Positions 26,175 through 35,847 of a stretch of DNA of 45,246 nucleotides are shown one piece after another. The stretch covers positions 1 through 45,246 of the forward strand of contig JACPNO010000022.1 of the NCBI GenBank assembly GCA_016185465.1. Reading direction: 5' to 3'. Numbering within the stretch: the stretch's first letter is position 1; every line of letters starts with the position of its first letter. Below the pieces are notes generated by a model. The model was not told the DNA's origin. It worked only from the letters and a program-made list of their open reading frames with translations, and ran no database searches. Source of the DNA: Candidatus Solibacter usitatus (GTDB taxonomy: Bacteria > Acidobacteriota > Terriglobia > Bryobacterales > Bryobacteraceae). The position numbers were made by a program, and so were the translations under genes.

Positions 26175-26235
26175 CCGCGTGCTCCTGCGCTCGCAGCGCC
26201 GCGCAGACTTTCAGGATGAGCGTAGTCTCTCATGC

Positions 26236-28653
26236 TTATGCCAGGTCGAATTTCTCCTGGTGCATCTGCGGGTCGCTTTTCACCAGCACCGGCCGCCCCA
26301 GCGTCTCTTCGATCTCCTGCAGGAAATCGTTCTTGTTGGATTTCAAAATCTTGGCGATCTCCGGATTTACGCGCAACGTCGCGTCCGATCCCTCCATGCC
26401 GCGGGCGATTTTGTGGGCCTCCTGCAGAATCTCGCTGATCACCGTCTGCACGCTCTTCACGTAACCGGCGCCCTCGCAATACGGGCATGGAGAGCACAGG
26501 GCGCGCTCCAGGCTTTGTTTGACGCGCTTGCGGGTGATGGCCACCAGGCCGAAATCGTTGAATTGCAAAATCTTGTAAGGCGCGCGATCCGATCGCATGG
26601 CGTCTTCGAGCGCCTGCATCACCTTTTGGCGATTCTTACGCTCGTCCATATCGATGAAATCCACTACGATAATGCCGCCCAGATCGCGCAGCCGAATCTG
26701 GCGCACGATTTCCTTGATGGCGTCCGTATTGGTTTTGACAATCGTGTCCTCCAGGCGCGCCGACTTGCCGACGTATTTGCCAGTGTTGATGTCGATCGCC
26801 ACCAGCGCCTCGGTCTGGTTGATCACGATGTAGCCGCCGGACTTTAGCCAGACTTTAGGCCGCAGGGCTTTTTCCAGCTCCGGCGTCACGTTGAACTCAT
26901 CGAAGATGGGCGTGTTGCGCGTATATAGTTTGATGCGCGGCACCATGGCCGGCTGGAAGCGCTCGACGAAGCGCAGCACGCGCTCGTAAACTTCCTCGTT
27001 ATCCACCCACACGCTCTTGAAGCTCGAAGTGAACTGATCGCGCAGCACGCGCTCCACCAGGTCGAGATCGTGATGCAGCAGCGCGGGCGCGGGCCGTTTT
27101 TCCGCCTTCTGGCGGATATCGAGCCACAGGTTGTACAGGAACATCATGTCGTCGCGCAATTCGGCTTCGGTGCGGCCGTCGCCGGCGGTGCGCACGATGT
27201 AACCGCCCGGAATGCCGCTGCGGTGCGTTTGCAGCACGCGCTTCAAACGGCTGCGCTCGTCGTCACTGGGAATTTTTCGCGACACGCCGATGTGATCGAC
27301 GGTCGGCATGTAGACCAGATAGCGGCCGGGCAGGGCAATGTGCGACGTGATGCGCGCGCCCTTCTGTCCCAGCGGCTCTTTGGCAATCTGTACGATGATT
27401 TCCTGGCCTTCCTTCAGCAGATCGGAGATGGATGGAGTTGCGCCTTTCTCCGGACGGACGGCGCCGCGGGCGGGCTCGGGGCGGGCTTCCACTCTCACTT
27501 CGGTGCGCGCCTCCGGGGTTCGCGCGGGATCGGCAGCAGGGGCCGAGCGCATTTCCGGACGGGCTTCGCGGCCGTCGCGGCCATCACCGCGCAGCTCGCC
27601 GCCGCGCATTTTGCGCCGCATGCGCCGTGAAACGCGATGCAGGAATCGCGGACTCTGTTCGCGAACGGTGGCGCTGGCGCCGTCCGGCGTTGCTTCGGAC
27701 GCTTCGGCAGGCGGGGCCGCGCCATCGTCGGTCATGGCCTGCATTCCCGTTTCGGCCTCTGCCTCGGCCTCTTCGGAGCTGCCCTCCGCCTCGGAGGCAA
27801 CTTCGTGCACTTCTTCTACAGCGGCGGGCTCGGGAGCGGCCGGCTCTTCGATCGCCACCGCCAGCTCGGGTACCGGTAACGGGTCAATGCGGTCTTCGGT
27901 CGCCAGCGGCGCGGCTTCGATCGCGGTTTCGATCACCTCAGGCGCGGTGGCGGCTTCCGGTTTCTCGATCTCCGGCGCGCGCCCTCCAGGTCCGTACTTA
28001 GCGAGAGACTCACCGGGCAGCACGGCAAAATCGCCCGTGCTCTCAATTCTCCTCGGCGCTTCCGCAAATTGTTCCGGAGCGTCTCTCTCAGGCGCCGGCG
28101 CGGATCGCTCCGGACTGCCCTCGCGAGGCCCGCGCGGGGAGAAATACTTGGACTCCGGCAGCCCGCGGCCATGCGGTCTGCGCCGCCGCGAACGGCGTCC
28201 ACGCTGCTCCCGGCCTTCGGGGCCTGAGGGCGGGCGCAAACTGGGCGGAGCGCTGGCTCCAGGCTGCGCCATCTCTGCCGGAGCAGCAGACGAAGCGGCT
28301 TGCGCCGTCGGTCCATCGGCAGCCAGTTCGGCCGGCGCCTGTTCGGGCGCAGCGCCGTTCTCGCCTTTGTCCAGCTTGAGAATTTTGTCTTCGACCACGC
28401 TGACGATTTTTTCGTACTCGTCGTTGTCCTCGAAGAAATCGGAAACGTACAGAAACGCGTCGCGGTCCAGGCCAATATCGACGAATGCCGATTGCATTCC
28501 CGGCAAAACTCGTGTAACGCGCCCCTTATGGATGCTGCCGGCGAGGGAATATTCGTTCTCGCGCTGGTAGAAAACTTCGGTAACCTGGTCGTCCTCTTGA
28601 ACCGCCACCCTGGTCTCGTGCCGCGTGGCGGAGACGATCAACTCTTTGGACAT
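26236..28653 (-). CDS. rng: Ribonuclease E/G with a ~310-residue insert in the S1 domain
   Basis: An 805-residue endoribonuclease of mRNA decay and rRNA processing. The N-terminus is RNase G-like (MSKELIVSATRHETRVAV ... GRVTRVLPGMQSAFVDIGLD, S1 domain). From about residue 95 to 405 an Ala/Pro/Glu/Arg-rich disordered stretch is inserted into the S1 domain; from S408 the S1 fold resumes (SISDLLKEGQEIIVQ). The catalytic core keeps the two Mg-binding aspartates D621 (VAIDINTG) and D665 (VVDFIDM) and the zinc-link CPYCEG. The gene follows rodA on the same strand after a 330-nt gap. The insert could bind RNA or partner proteins, as the C-terminal half of E. coli RNase E does. Confidence 0.93.
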   Translation of the reverse strand: MSKELIVSATRHETRVAVQEDDQVTEVFYQRENEYSLAGSIHKGRVTRVLPGMQSAFVDIGLDRDAFLYVSDFFEDNDEYEKIVSVVEDKILKLDKGENGAAPEQAPAELAADGPTAQAASSAAPAEMAQPGASAPPSLRPPSGPEGREQRGRRSRRRRPHGRGLPESKYFSPRGPREGSPERSAPAPERDAPEQFAEAPRRIESTGDFAVLPGESLAKYGPGGRAPEIEKPEAATAPEVIETAIEAAPLATEDRIDPLPVPELAVAIEEPAAPEPAAVEEVHEVASEAEGSSEEAEAEAETGMQAMTDDGAAPPAEASEATPDGASATVREQSPRFLHRVSRRMRRKMRGGELRGDGRDGREARPEMRSAPAADPARTPEARTEVRVEARPEPARGAVRPEKGATPSISDLLKEGQEIIVQIAKEPLGQKGARITSHIALPGRYLVYMPTVDHIGVSRKIPSDDERSRLKRVLQTHRSGIPGGYIVRTAGDGRTEAELRDDMMFLYNLWLDIRQKAEKRPAPALLHHDLDLVERVLRDQFTSSFKSVWVDNEEVYERVLRFVERFQPAMVPRIKLYTRNTPIFDEFNVTPELEKALRPKVWLKSGGYIVINQTEALVAIDINTGKYVGKSARLEDTIVKTNTDAIKEIVRQIRLRDLGGIIVVDFIDMDERKNRQKVMQALEDAMRSDRAPYKILQFNDFGLVAITRKRVKQSLERALCSPCPYCEGAGYVKSVQTVISEILQEAHKIARGMEGSDATLRVNPEIAKILKSNKNDFLQEIEETLGRPVLVKSDPQMHQEKFDLA

Positions 28654-28983
28654 GAAACCCTCCGTTGGGCTCCGTGTGTACTGCTCAGAACCGGGAGGAA
28701 CGATGGACCCCGCGTGGACTTCCGACTTCGCTGGCCTACAGACTTCCGGCCCGGCGATCCGGGAAAACTGCTGCCTTGAAGCTCACGTTGCCGCTGGATG
28801 GAGTAGAGCTCAAGACATCCAGCCGGCCGGGGGAACCGCTCCTCAACTGCGCGGGCTCCTGGCCCGTCGCCGCGCAGGCCATAACGCCCGCGCTTGCATC
28901 TGAGAGTCTGTCAGGTCCCCAACAATCCTTCTAAAATTTACTTCCTGCGGACCGCGCGCCCCGTCCTTGGGGGCCGGGCGGCC
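28654..28983. other. 330-nt gap between rodA and the RNase E/G gene
   Basis: No gene is convincing here: the short open frames have no family features. Read on the minus strand it is the 5' untranslated region of the RNase gene. A GC-rich hairpin-prone region (28960s) follows rodA, and the octamer CGGAAGTC occurs twice on the minus strand near 28721 and 28740. RNase E genes can be autoregulated through long 5' leaders; that is only a parallel, not shown here. Confidence 0.4.
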
Positions 28984-30078
28984 TTAATTCACAAAACGCC
29001 GTAAACGAACGTTGTTCACCAGCCCCAGCATCAGAAATACCGAGAGCATGCTGGAGCCACCTGCGCTCATCAACGGAAGGGGAATACCGGTTACCGGTAT
29101 GCGGCCCACCACCATCCCCACATTCACCAGAACATGAAACAGCAACAAGGCGGCAATACCCATGCAAATATACATTCCTGCCCTGTCCGGCGCCGTCTGA
29201 GCGTTCTTCACAATCTGCATCAACAACATGAAATACAGTGCCAGTACCAGCACGACACCCGCAAAACCGCGCTCTTCGGCAAAGGCCGAAAAGATGAAAT
29301 CCGTGTGCGGCACTGGAAGGAATCGCAATTGAGTCTGGGATCCCTTCGTCAATCCCTTGCCCCACATACCGCCGGCCCCTACCGCGATCTTGGATTGAAT
29401 CACCTGATATCCAGTGCCTCGCGGATCGCGGTCCGGATCCAGAAAGCTGACTAAACGCGCCTTCTGGTAGTCCTTCAGAAAATATAAGCCCGCGACAGGC
29501 AGAACCAGCACCAGCACGACGGCGATCGCCGCCACATACCGCCAGTTCAAACCCGCCAGCAGCGCTCCCACTGCGAGAATCGGAAGGTAGGTCAGCGCCG
29601 TACCCAAATCCGGCTCCTTGAGGACCAATACCATGGGGATGGCCACCAGAGCCGCAATTTTCAGCAGATCACGAACCTCCAGGGAGTCGCTCTTTAGCTC
29701 GGTCATAAACCGCGCTACCAACAATATTATCACCAGTTTGACGAATTCCGACACCTGAAAATGGAAGCCCAGCGGCAGCGGGATCCAACGGGTGGAACCG
29801 AAGACTTGTTTACCCACCAGAAACACGGCGGCCAGCAGTACGAGGGAAATTACGTACATCCCAACCACATGCGCCATCAGGGTGTGATAGTCGATTGCGG
29901 TCACAACCCACATCAGCAGCAGGCCGGCGGCGATCCAAAACAACTGTTTCCACCAGGCGTCCTGCCAGATGGTGCCATGAGTGGCACTGAATATTTGCAG
30001 CACGCCCAAGCCGCAAATCAGGATGGTAATGGCGATCAGCGGCCAGTCCATGTCGCGCGCGGGCAGATATTCTTTCAT
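28984..30078 (-). CDS. rodA: Rod-shape peptidoglycan polymerase RodA
   Basis: A 364-residue SEDS-family glycosyltransferase that polymerises lipid II with its transpeptidase partner. About ten membrane helices. Family signatures: the catalytic-Asp segment VLKEPDLGTALT, SKIAVGAGGMWGKGL, and PVPHTDFIFSAFAEERGF followed by PVTGIPLPLMSAGGSSM. It overlaps the PBP2 gene by 4 bp (ATGA), as expected for obligate partners. Confidence 0.95.
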   Translation of the reverse strand: MKEYLPARDMDWPLIAITILICGLGVLQIFSATHGTIWQDAWWKQLFWIAAGLLLMWVVTAIDYHTLMAHVVGMYVISLVLLAAVFLVGKQVFGSTRWIPLPLGFHFQVSEFVKLVIILLVARFMTELKSDSLEVRDLLKIAALVAIPMVLVLKEPDLGTALTYLPILAVGALLAGLNWRYVAAIAVVLVLVLPVAGLYFLKDYQKARLVSFLDPDRDPRGTGYQVIQSKIAVGAGGMWGKGLTKGSQTQLRFLPVPHTDFIFSAFAEERGFAGVVLVLALYFMLLMQIVKNAQTAPDRAGMYICMGIAALLLFHVLVNVGMVVGRIPVTGIPLPLMSAGGSSMLSVFLMLGLVNNVRLRRFVN

Positions 30079-31979
30079 GGAATTTCGGCCACCGGGACCG
30101 CCGCGGGAGTTAGAACCGGAGGCGCAGGCTTGGCTGCCGCGCTCAGCGAGTCCGGCGGACCGCCGCCGCGGGCTTTCTTGTCGAAATAGGCTTTAATCAC
30201 GTCGCGGACGATCGGCGCGGCCAATTGCCCGTGCTCACCGCCCTCAAACAGGGCCACCACCACGATTTCGGGGTCCTTGCGCGGCGCGAATCCAACAAAC
30301 CACGCATTGTCCTTGATCTTGATGCCGCGGCTTTTCGCGTACTCGTTGGACGTCAGTTGTGCCGTGCCGGTCTTTCCGCACACTTCGACGCCCGCAAGAT
30401 GGGCGCGCACCCCGGTTCCACCCGCTTCATTCACCACGCCGCACATGCCGCTAATCACCTTTTCGACGTTCTCCGGATCCAACTCCAGCTCGTGAGGTTT
30501 GTCGGGCTGGTTCTTCACCAGGTGCGGACGGTGCCAGACGCCGCCCATGGCCAGCCCGCCGATAGCACGGGCGAGCTGAATCGGCGTCACCGTGAGCGCG
30601 CCTTGTCCGATAGCGACCGAGATGTTTTCGCCCTGATACCATTTCTGGCGAAACATCCGAATCTTCCATTTCGTCGACGGCACGATCCCCTCGGCTTCAT
30701 GCGGCAAATCCACGCCGGTTTTCTGCCCCAGCCCGGCGTTGTCGGCATAGTAGGCGATATCGTCGATGTCCATGCGATTGCCCACGTTGTAAAAGAAAAC
30801 GTCGCAGGAATTGACTATGCCCTTGTGCAGCGCGACGGTGCCGTGGCCGCCTTTGAGATGGCACTTGTGAAAATGCCCATAGAAACTGGCGCCGCCGCCG
30901 CAGAAAAAGCTGGTTGTATCGTCAATGGTGCCGGTTTCGAGGCCGGCAATCGCCATGATGGGCTTAAACGTCGAGCCTGGCGCAAATTGCGCCTGTATAG
31001 CCCGGTTCAGCAGCGGATGATCCGGATCGTCGATGATGCTTTTCCAGTCGGCGGTCTTGATGCGCACGGAAAACTTGTTGGGGTCGAAAATGGGCCGGCT
31101 CACCATGGCCAGCACTTCGCCGGTGCGTGGATCGAGGGCCACGACGGCGCCCTTGCGGCCTTCCATCGCCAGTTCGGCCACGGCCTGCAAGTCCAGGTCG
31201 ATGGTGAGCTGCAGGTTCTTGCCGGGGATAGCTTCCTTGATGCCGATGACTTCGCGCTCCCGGCCGCGATTATCCACCACCACCTGCCGCTGTCCGTCCA
31301 CGCCCATCAGCGTGTCGTTGTACTGCCGCTCGATGCCAAACTTGCCGATGACGTCGCCGGTATTGTATCGGGCGAACTCGGGCAGATCGAGCTCCGCCTC
31401 ACTGACTTCGCCGGTGTACCCGATGACGTGCGCGGCCACGCCTTCCTGTGGATAGATGCGGCCTTGGGAGTGGATCAACTCCATTTCCGGGAAAAATTCG
31501 GGGTCCTTGTGCGATTCGACGAAGGCCACGTCGGCCGGCGTCAGCTCCTGCTTGATCACCACCGGTTCGTACTTGGGCCGGTTGCGGTAGCGGCGTAGCT
31601 GCGCTGCCAGATCGTCGTTGTCGAGACGCAAGCCTTCGGCGATGGGCCGCAAATGGTCCAGCTTGAGAGTTTCGCGGGAAAGGATCACGCGGAACGACGA
31701 GTGGTTATCGACGATGACGCGGCCATCGCGGTCCAGGATCTTGCCGCGCGGCGCCACGATGGGCAGATATTTGACGCGGTTGCGCTCCGCCAGCTCGTTG
31801 TAAAGCTCCGGGTTGCGAACTTGCAGGTCCCAAAAACCGGCGATGAGAAAGAGAAAAATCCCGACCGCCGCGTATTGAAATACCGCGATGCGGCCGGAGG
31901 AGAGCTTGGGATCGTCGCGCGTGGCGGGTTTCCGCGGAGCCTGGTGCTGCGTTTCGTGATCGAGAGGGAGGAATTTCAC
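30075..31979 (-). CDS. mrdA: Penicillin-binding protein 2
   Basis: A 634-residue class B PBP with an N-terminal membrane anchor (about 32-50), a dimerisation domain (ILDRDGRVIVDN) and the transpeptidase domain. Catalytic motifs: S336 in PGSTFKP, SxN as SCDV-preceding VNS, and KTG in CGKTGTAQ. A Pro/Ala-rich tail follows. It cross-links the side wall with RodA; both genes overlap. It starts 16 nt after mreD. Confidence 0.95.
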   Translation of the reverse strand: MKFLPLDHETQHQAPRKPATRDDPKLSSGRIAVFQYAAVGIFLFLIAGFWDLQVRNPELYNELAERNRVKYLPIVAPRGKILDRDGRVIVDNHSSFRVILSRETLKLDHLRPIAEGLRLDNDDLAAQLRRYRNRPKYEPVVIKQELTPADVAFVESHKDPEFFPEMELIHSQGRIYPQEGVAAHVIGYTGEVSEAELDLPEFARYNTGDVIGKFGIERQYNDTLMGVDGQRQVVVDNRGREREVIGIKEAIPGKNLQLTIDLDLQAVAELAMEGRKGAVVALDPRTGEVLAMVSRPIFDPNKFSVRIKTADWKSIIDDPDHPLLNRAIQAQFAPGSTFKPIMAIAGLETGTIDDTTSFFCGGGASFYGHFHKCHLKGGHGTVALHKGIVNSCDVFFYNVGNRMDIDDIAYYADNAGLGQKTGVDLPHEAEGIVPSTKWKIRMFRQKWYQGENISVAIGQGALTVTPIQLARAIGGLAMGGVWHRPHLVKNQPDKPHELELDPENVEKVISGMCGVVNEAGGTGVRAHLAGVEVCGKTGTAQLTSNEYAKSRGIKIKDNAWFVGFAPRKDPEIVVVALFEGGEHGQLAAPIVRDVIKAYFDKKARGGGPPDSLSAAAKPAPPVLTPAAVPVAEIP

Positions 31980-31995
31980 AAATACTCTCTGCCGT

Positions 31996-32529
31996 CTAGG
32001 CTCTTATCTTGAGTTTATCTAAAAAGTGAAACAGGGAGACGGCAACCACGGCGTTGAGCACTCCCAGCACCAGCGTGCGCTGCGCATCAAACGTGACTTG
32101 CTGGCCCAGCAGACCCCGCGTCAGCAGCCAGAAAACGAACTGGTGCAGGACGTAAAAAAAGAATCCCAACAGCAGCCGGATCAGCGGATGCTCCACATCC
32201 AGGCGCAAGCCGATGGAAGCGGCAATGTAGCCCACCAGCGTTTTGGTGATGCCGAACATCCCCAGCGGATTTTTGGAAAGCGAGTCCTGCGCCAGCCCCA
32301 CCAGCGCGCCCACCGTGAGCCCGCCCACGGGGCTGCGGCGCACCAGCGCGAAATAAACCGTGACAATGAGCGGCAGTTCCAGATACGCCAGAAACTGGAA
32401 AAACAGCGGCATATAAACCTGGAACAGGATCGCCCCCAGCGGCACGGCGAACAGGATCCAGGCGCGAAAGCGGGAAATCGGGCTTTCACGCCGGCTGCCG
32501 ATCAGTAGGCGGTCGTCGGAATAATTCAT
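31996..32529 (-). CDS. mreD: Rod-shape-determining protein MreD
   Basis: A 177-residue membrane protein with about five helices (FLAYLELPLIVTVYFAL, LGMFGITKTLVGYI and others), in the canonical position between mreC and mrdA. It is a core membrane component of the elongasome. The ATG overlaps the mreC stop (ATGA). MreD is poorly conserved, so the call rests largely on helices, length and context. Confidence 0.9.
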   Translation of the reverse strand: MNYSDDRLLIGSRRESPISRFRAWILFAVPLGAILFQVYMPLFFQFLAYLELPLIVTVYFALVRRSPVGGLTVGALVGLAQDSLSKNPLGMFGITKTLVGYIAASIGLRLDVEHPLIRLLLGFFFYVLHQFVFWLLTRGLLGQQVTFDAQRTLVLGVLNAVVAVSLFHFLDKLKIRA

Positions 32530-33764
32530 TGCCGGGGCGCAGGCGCGGGTTGCGTGCTCGCCGGAGGTGTGGCGGTACGGGGTGCAGGCGCCGAGGAGGT
32601 GCCTGCCGGTGTCGTCGAGCCGCTGCCAGCGGCTGCTGGCGCGGCGGAGTTCGCCGATGGAGGCGCGGCATTCGGGGCGCTCGCCGGCGCCGGCCGTTCG
32701 ATCTTCAAATTGAAATCGGGCGGTTTGGTTCCCGGAGCGCCCTCGCCGAACTTGTGCTTCTGCGCCTCGCCAATTTCCTTGTAGCGCTCACGTAAACGGT
32801 CGGCGTCGGTGCCAATCACCGGTGCTGCGCCGGCAGGAGCTGCCGTGGGCGAAGCTGCCGATGGATTCTCGGTGTCGGGAGCCGCCGGCGGAGGCGGCGC
32901 CAGATACACCGGAGCGTCCGCTCCCGTGCTCTTACCGTCTGGAATCTCCTGGTGCACCGCTTGCAGCACAATCAGCACTTCCTCTAAACCCTTTTCGTTG
33001 CCGCTCGGGTCCACGAGAACTTCCTGAAACGGGCTGCCCGGACGCACCGCCGTCACTTTCCCTGCCGGCATTCCCTTGGGAAAGATACGATCGTCGCCGG
33101 AAGTGTAAAACCATTCACCGACTTCGACTTTGTCCTCGGGCTGCACATAATCCACGCGGCAATTGCCGAAGCCGGAACCCTTCAGAACTCCACGCACGTG
33201 GTTTTTCTGAGAGACGACGCCGGCGGCAAAAACCGAATCGGTGACCAGCAGGACCAGCGATGCATTGGGATACACTGCCAGCACCTTGCCCACAATGCCG
33301 TCCGGCGTTACCACCGCCATTCCTTTTTCCACTCCATTGACCGTGCCGCGGTCAACGAAGACGGCTTTCGAGGTGCCGCCGGTGGCCGCGCCTACCACGC
33401 GCGCCGCCACCATGCGCGAAGGCGAATGCGCCTGGAGCGCGGCCAGGGCTTGGGCGCGGTCAGCGGTCGATAGTTCGTTCTTGAGGTATTGATTCTCCAG
33501 CTTGAGCTCGCCCAATTGCTTCTGCATACGGCGGTTTTCCGCCTGCGCATCTTTCAGAAAGACGTAATTCCCGGTGAAATGAGTGACGCCGTCGCGGACG
33601 AATTCAATGGCGCGGGCCACCGGCGTGACCGAGATCACGGCCCACATGCGGATGAGCCGCACGTCGCGATCGTTCTTTACCTGGTAAGCCAGCAGCACCA
33701 GTTGCGCGAAAATGACCAGCAGCAAAACCGTGATGTTGCGATAACGGTTGAGCAGGGTGTCCAT
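32526..33764 (-). CDS. mreC: Rod-shape-determining protein MreC, with long Pro/Ala tail
   Basis: A 412-residue bitopic periplasmic protein. Start MDTLLNRYRN; membrane helix about 11-28, coiled coil about 65-100 (FLKDAQAENRRMQKQL), then beta-barrels with the family segments ARVVGAATGG and VVTPDGIVGKVLAVYPN. From about residue 290 to the end is a Pro/Ala/Ser-rich low-complexity tail not needed for the core. MreC links the elongasome to PBP2; the tail is longer than in E. coli (367 residues in all) and may bind cell-wall partners. Confidence 0.93.
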   Translation of the reverse strand: MDTLLNRYRNITVLLLVIFAQLVLLAYQVKNDRDVRLIRMWAVISVTPVARAIEFVRDGVTHFTGNYVFLKDAQAENRRMQKQLGELKLENQYLKNELSTADRAQALAALQAHSPSRMVAARVVGAATGGTSKAVFVDRGTVNGVEKGMAVVTPDGIVGKVLAVYPNASLVLLVTDSVFAAGVVSQKNHVRGVLKGSGFGNCRVDYVQPEDKVEVGEWFYTSGDDRIFPKGMPAGKVTAVRPGSPFQEVLVDPSGNEKGLEEVLIVLQAVHQEIPDGKSTGADAPVYLAPPPPAAPDTENPSAASPTAAPAGAAPVIGTDADRLRERYKEIGEAQKHKFGEGAPGTKPPDFNLKIERPAPASAPNAAPPSANSAAPAAAGSGSTTPAGTSSAPAPRTATPPASTQPAPAPRQ

Positions 33765-33777
33765 GGTTTCCGGATAA

Positions 33778-34881
<1,104 letters not shown>

Positions 34882-34890
34882 TCAAGAAAA

Positions 34891-35838
34891 ATGGCACTCG
34901 AGAATAGTCGGCCGCCGAATGTAAGCCGCCGCGCCTTCCTACTCACGCCGGCGCTGGCGCTTGCCTGCGGACGCCGCCGAGGCACGGCATTTCCGGGTTA
35001 CGCTTTCGTCGCCAACGCGGAGGGGCGCTCGCTCGCGATCGTCGATTTGACCACTTTTTCCGTGACGCGGCGCATTCCTCTGGACGCTTCGCCCACCGCC
35101 GTCATCGCCCATCCCGATCACGCCGTGATTCATGCCTTGACACCCGCCAACGGTACCGTGGTGGAAGTCGACGCCGCGGCCCTGGCCACCCGGCGGAGCT
35201 TGCGGCTGGGCGCGAGCGCGGTCGGCATGCGCCTCGCCCCGGATTCGCTGTCATTGTGGGTGCTCATGGCCGAGCCGCGGCAACTGGTCCGCGTGCCGCT
35301 CGATCATTTCACAGCCGCCGAGCGCATCCGTCTTCCCGCCGCGCCCTGGGATTTCGATTTGGGCGGTGACGCAGCCGCGATTAGTTTTCCGGGGCAAGGC
35401 GCGATCGGAGTGCTGCCGCTTCACGGGCGCGGCCCGGATCGCCAGATTTCTACCGGCGGCGACCCGCGCCTGGTGCGCTTTCGCTTCGATGGCCGGCAAA
35501 TCGTGGCCGGAGATCGCGCCGGACGGCGCATCACGATTTGCGACACGGCGGCGGGCAAAGTCGTGGTGCACCTGCCGCTGCCGGTCGAGCCGGAGAACTT
35601 TTGCTTCAAAGCCGATGGCGGCCAGCTATTTGTGACGGGGAAGGGAATGGACGGCGTAGTGATCGTGCATCCCTATGAGACTGAAATCGGCGAAACCATG
35701 CTGGCCGGACGCGCGCCCGGCGCGATGGCGGTCTGCGCCCAACCGGAATATCTCTTCGTGGCCAGCCCCGAGGCTCCGCTGTTCACGCTGATTCCAGTGG
35801 GCTCGGGGCCGGTGAGCGCGGCCGTGCGCCGGGTGTAG
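34891..35838 (+). CDS. Exported YVTN-type beta-propeller protein
   Basis: A 315-residue protein with a Tat/lipoprotein-type N-terminus (SRRAFLLTPALALAC, twin arginine and possible lipobox Cys). The rest is a repeated beta-propeller pattern (GRSLAIVDLTTFSVTRRIPL and similar blades). Such propellers are scaffolds with diverse roles; no catalytic residue is visible. It is divergent from mreB (87-nt gap) and converges on the broken kinase gene. Confidence 0.75.
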   Translation: MALENSRPPNVSRRAFLLTPALALACGRRRGTAFPGYAFVANAEGRSLAIVDLTTFSVTRRIPLDASPTAVIAHPDHAVIHALTPANGTVVEVDAAALATRRSLRLGASAVGMRLAPDSLSLWVLMAEPRQLVRVPLDHFTAAERIRLPAAPWDFDLGGDAAAISFPGQGAIGVLPLHGRGPDRQISTGGDPRLVRFRFDGRQIVAGDRAGRRITICDTAAGKVVVHLPLPVEPENFCFKADGGQLFVTGKGMDGVVIVHPYETEIGETMLAGRAPGAMAVCAQPEYLFVASPEAPLFTLIPVGSGPVSAAVRRV

Positions 35839-35847
35839 GGGCCTACG

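Noticed and set aside
27338-28570. 410-codon plus-strand frame opposite the RNase E/G insert
   Set aside because: It mirrors the Ala/Pro/Ser-rich low-complexity region on the other strand; no domain and no start signals.
28654-28983. Small RNA or SRP RNA gene in the rodA-RNase gap
   Set aside because: No recognisable conserved core of a known RNA; only scattered GC-rich stems.
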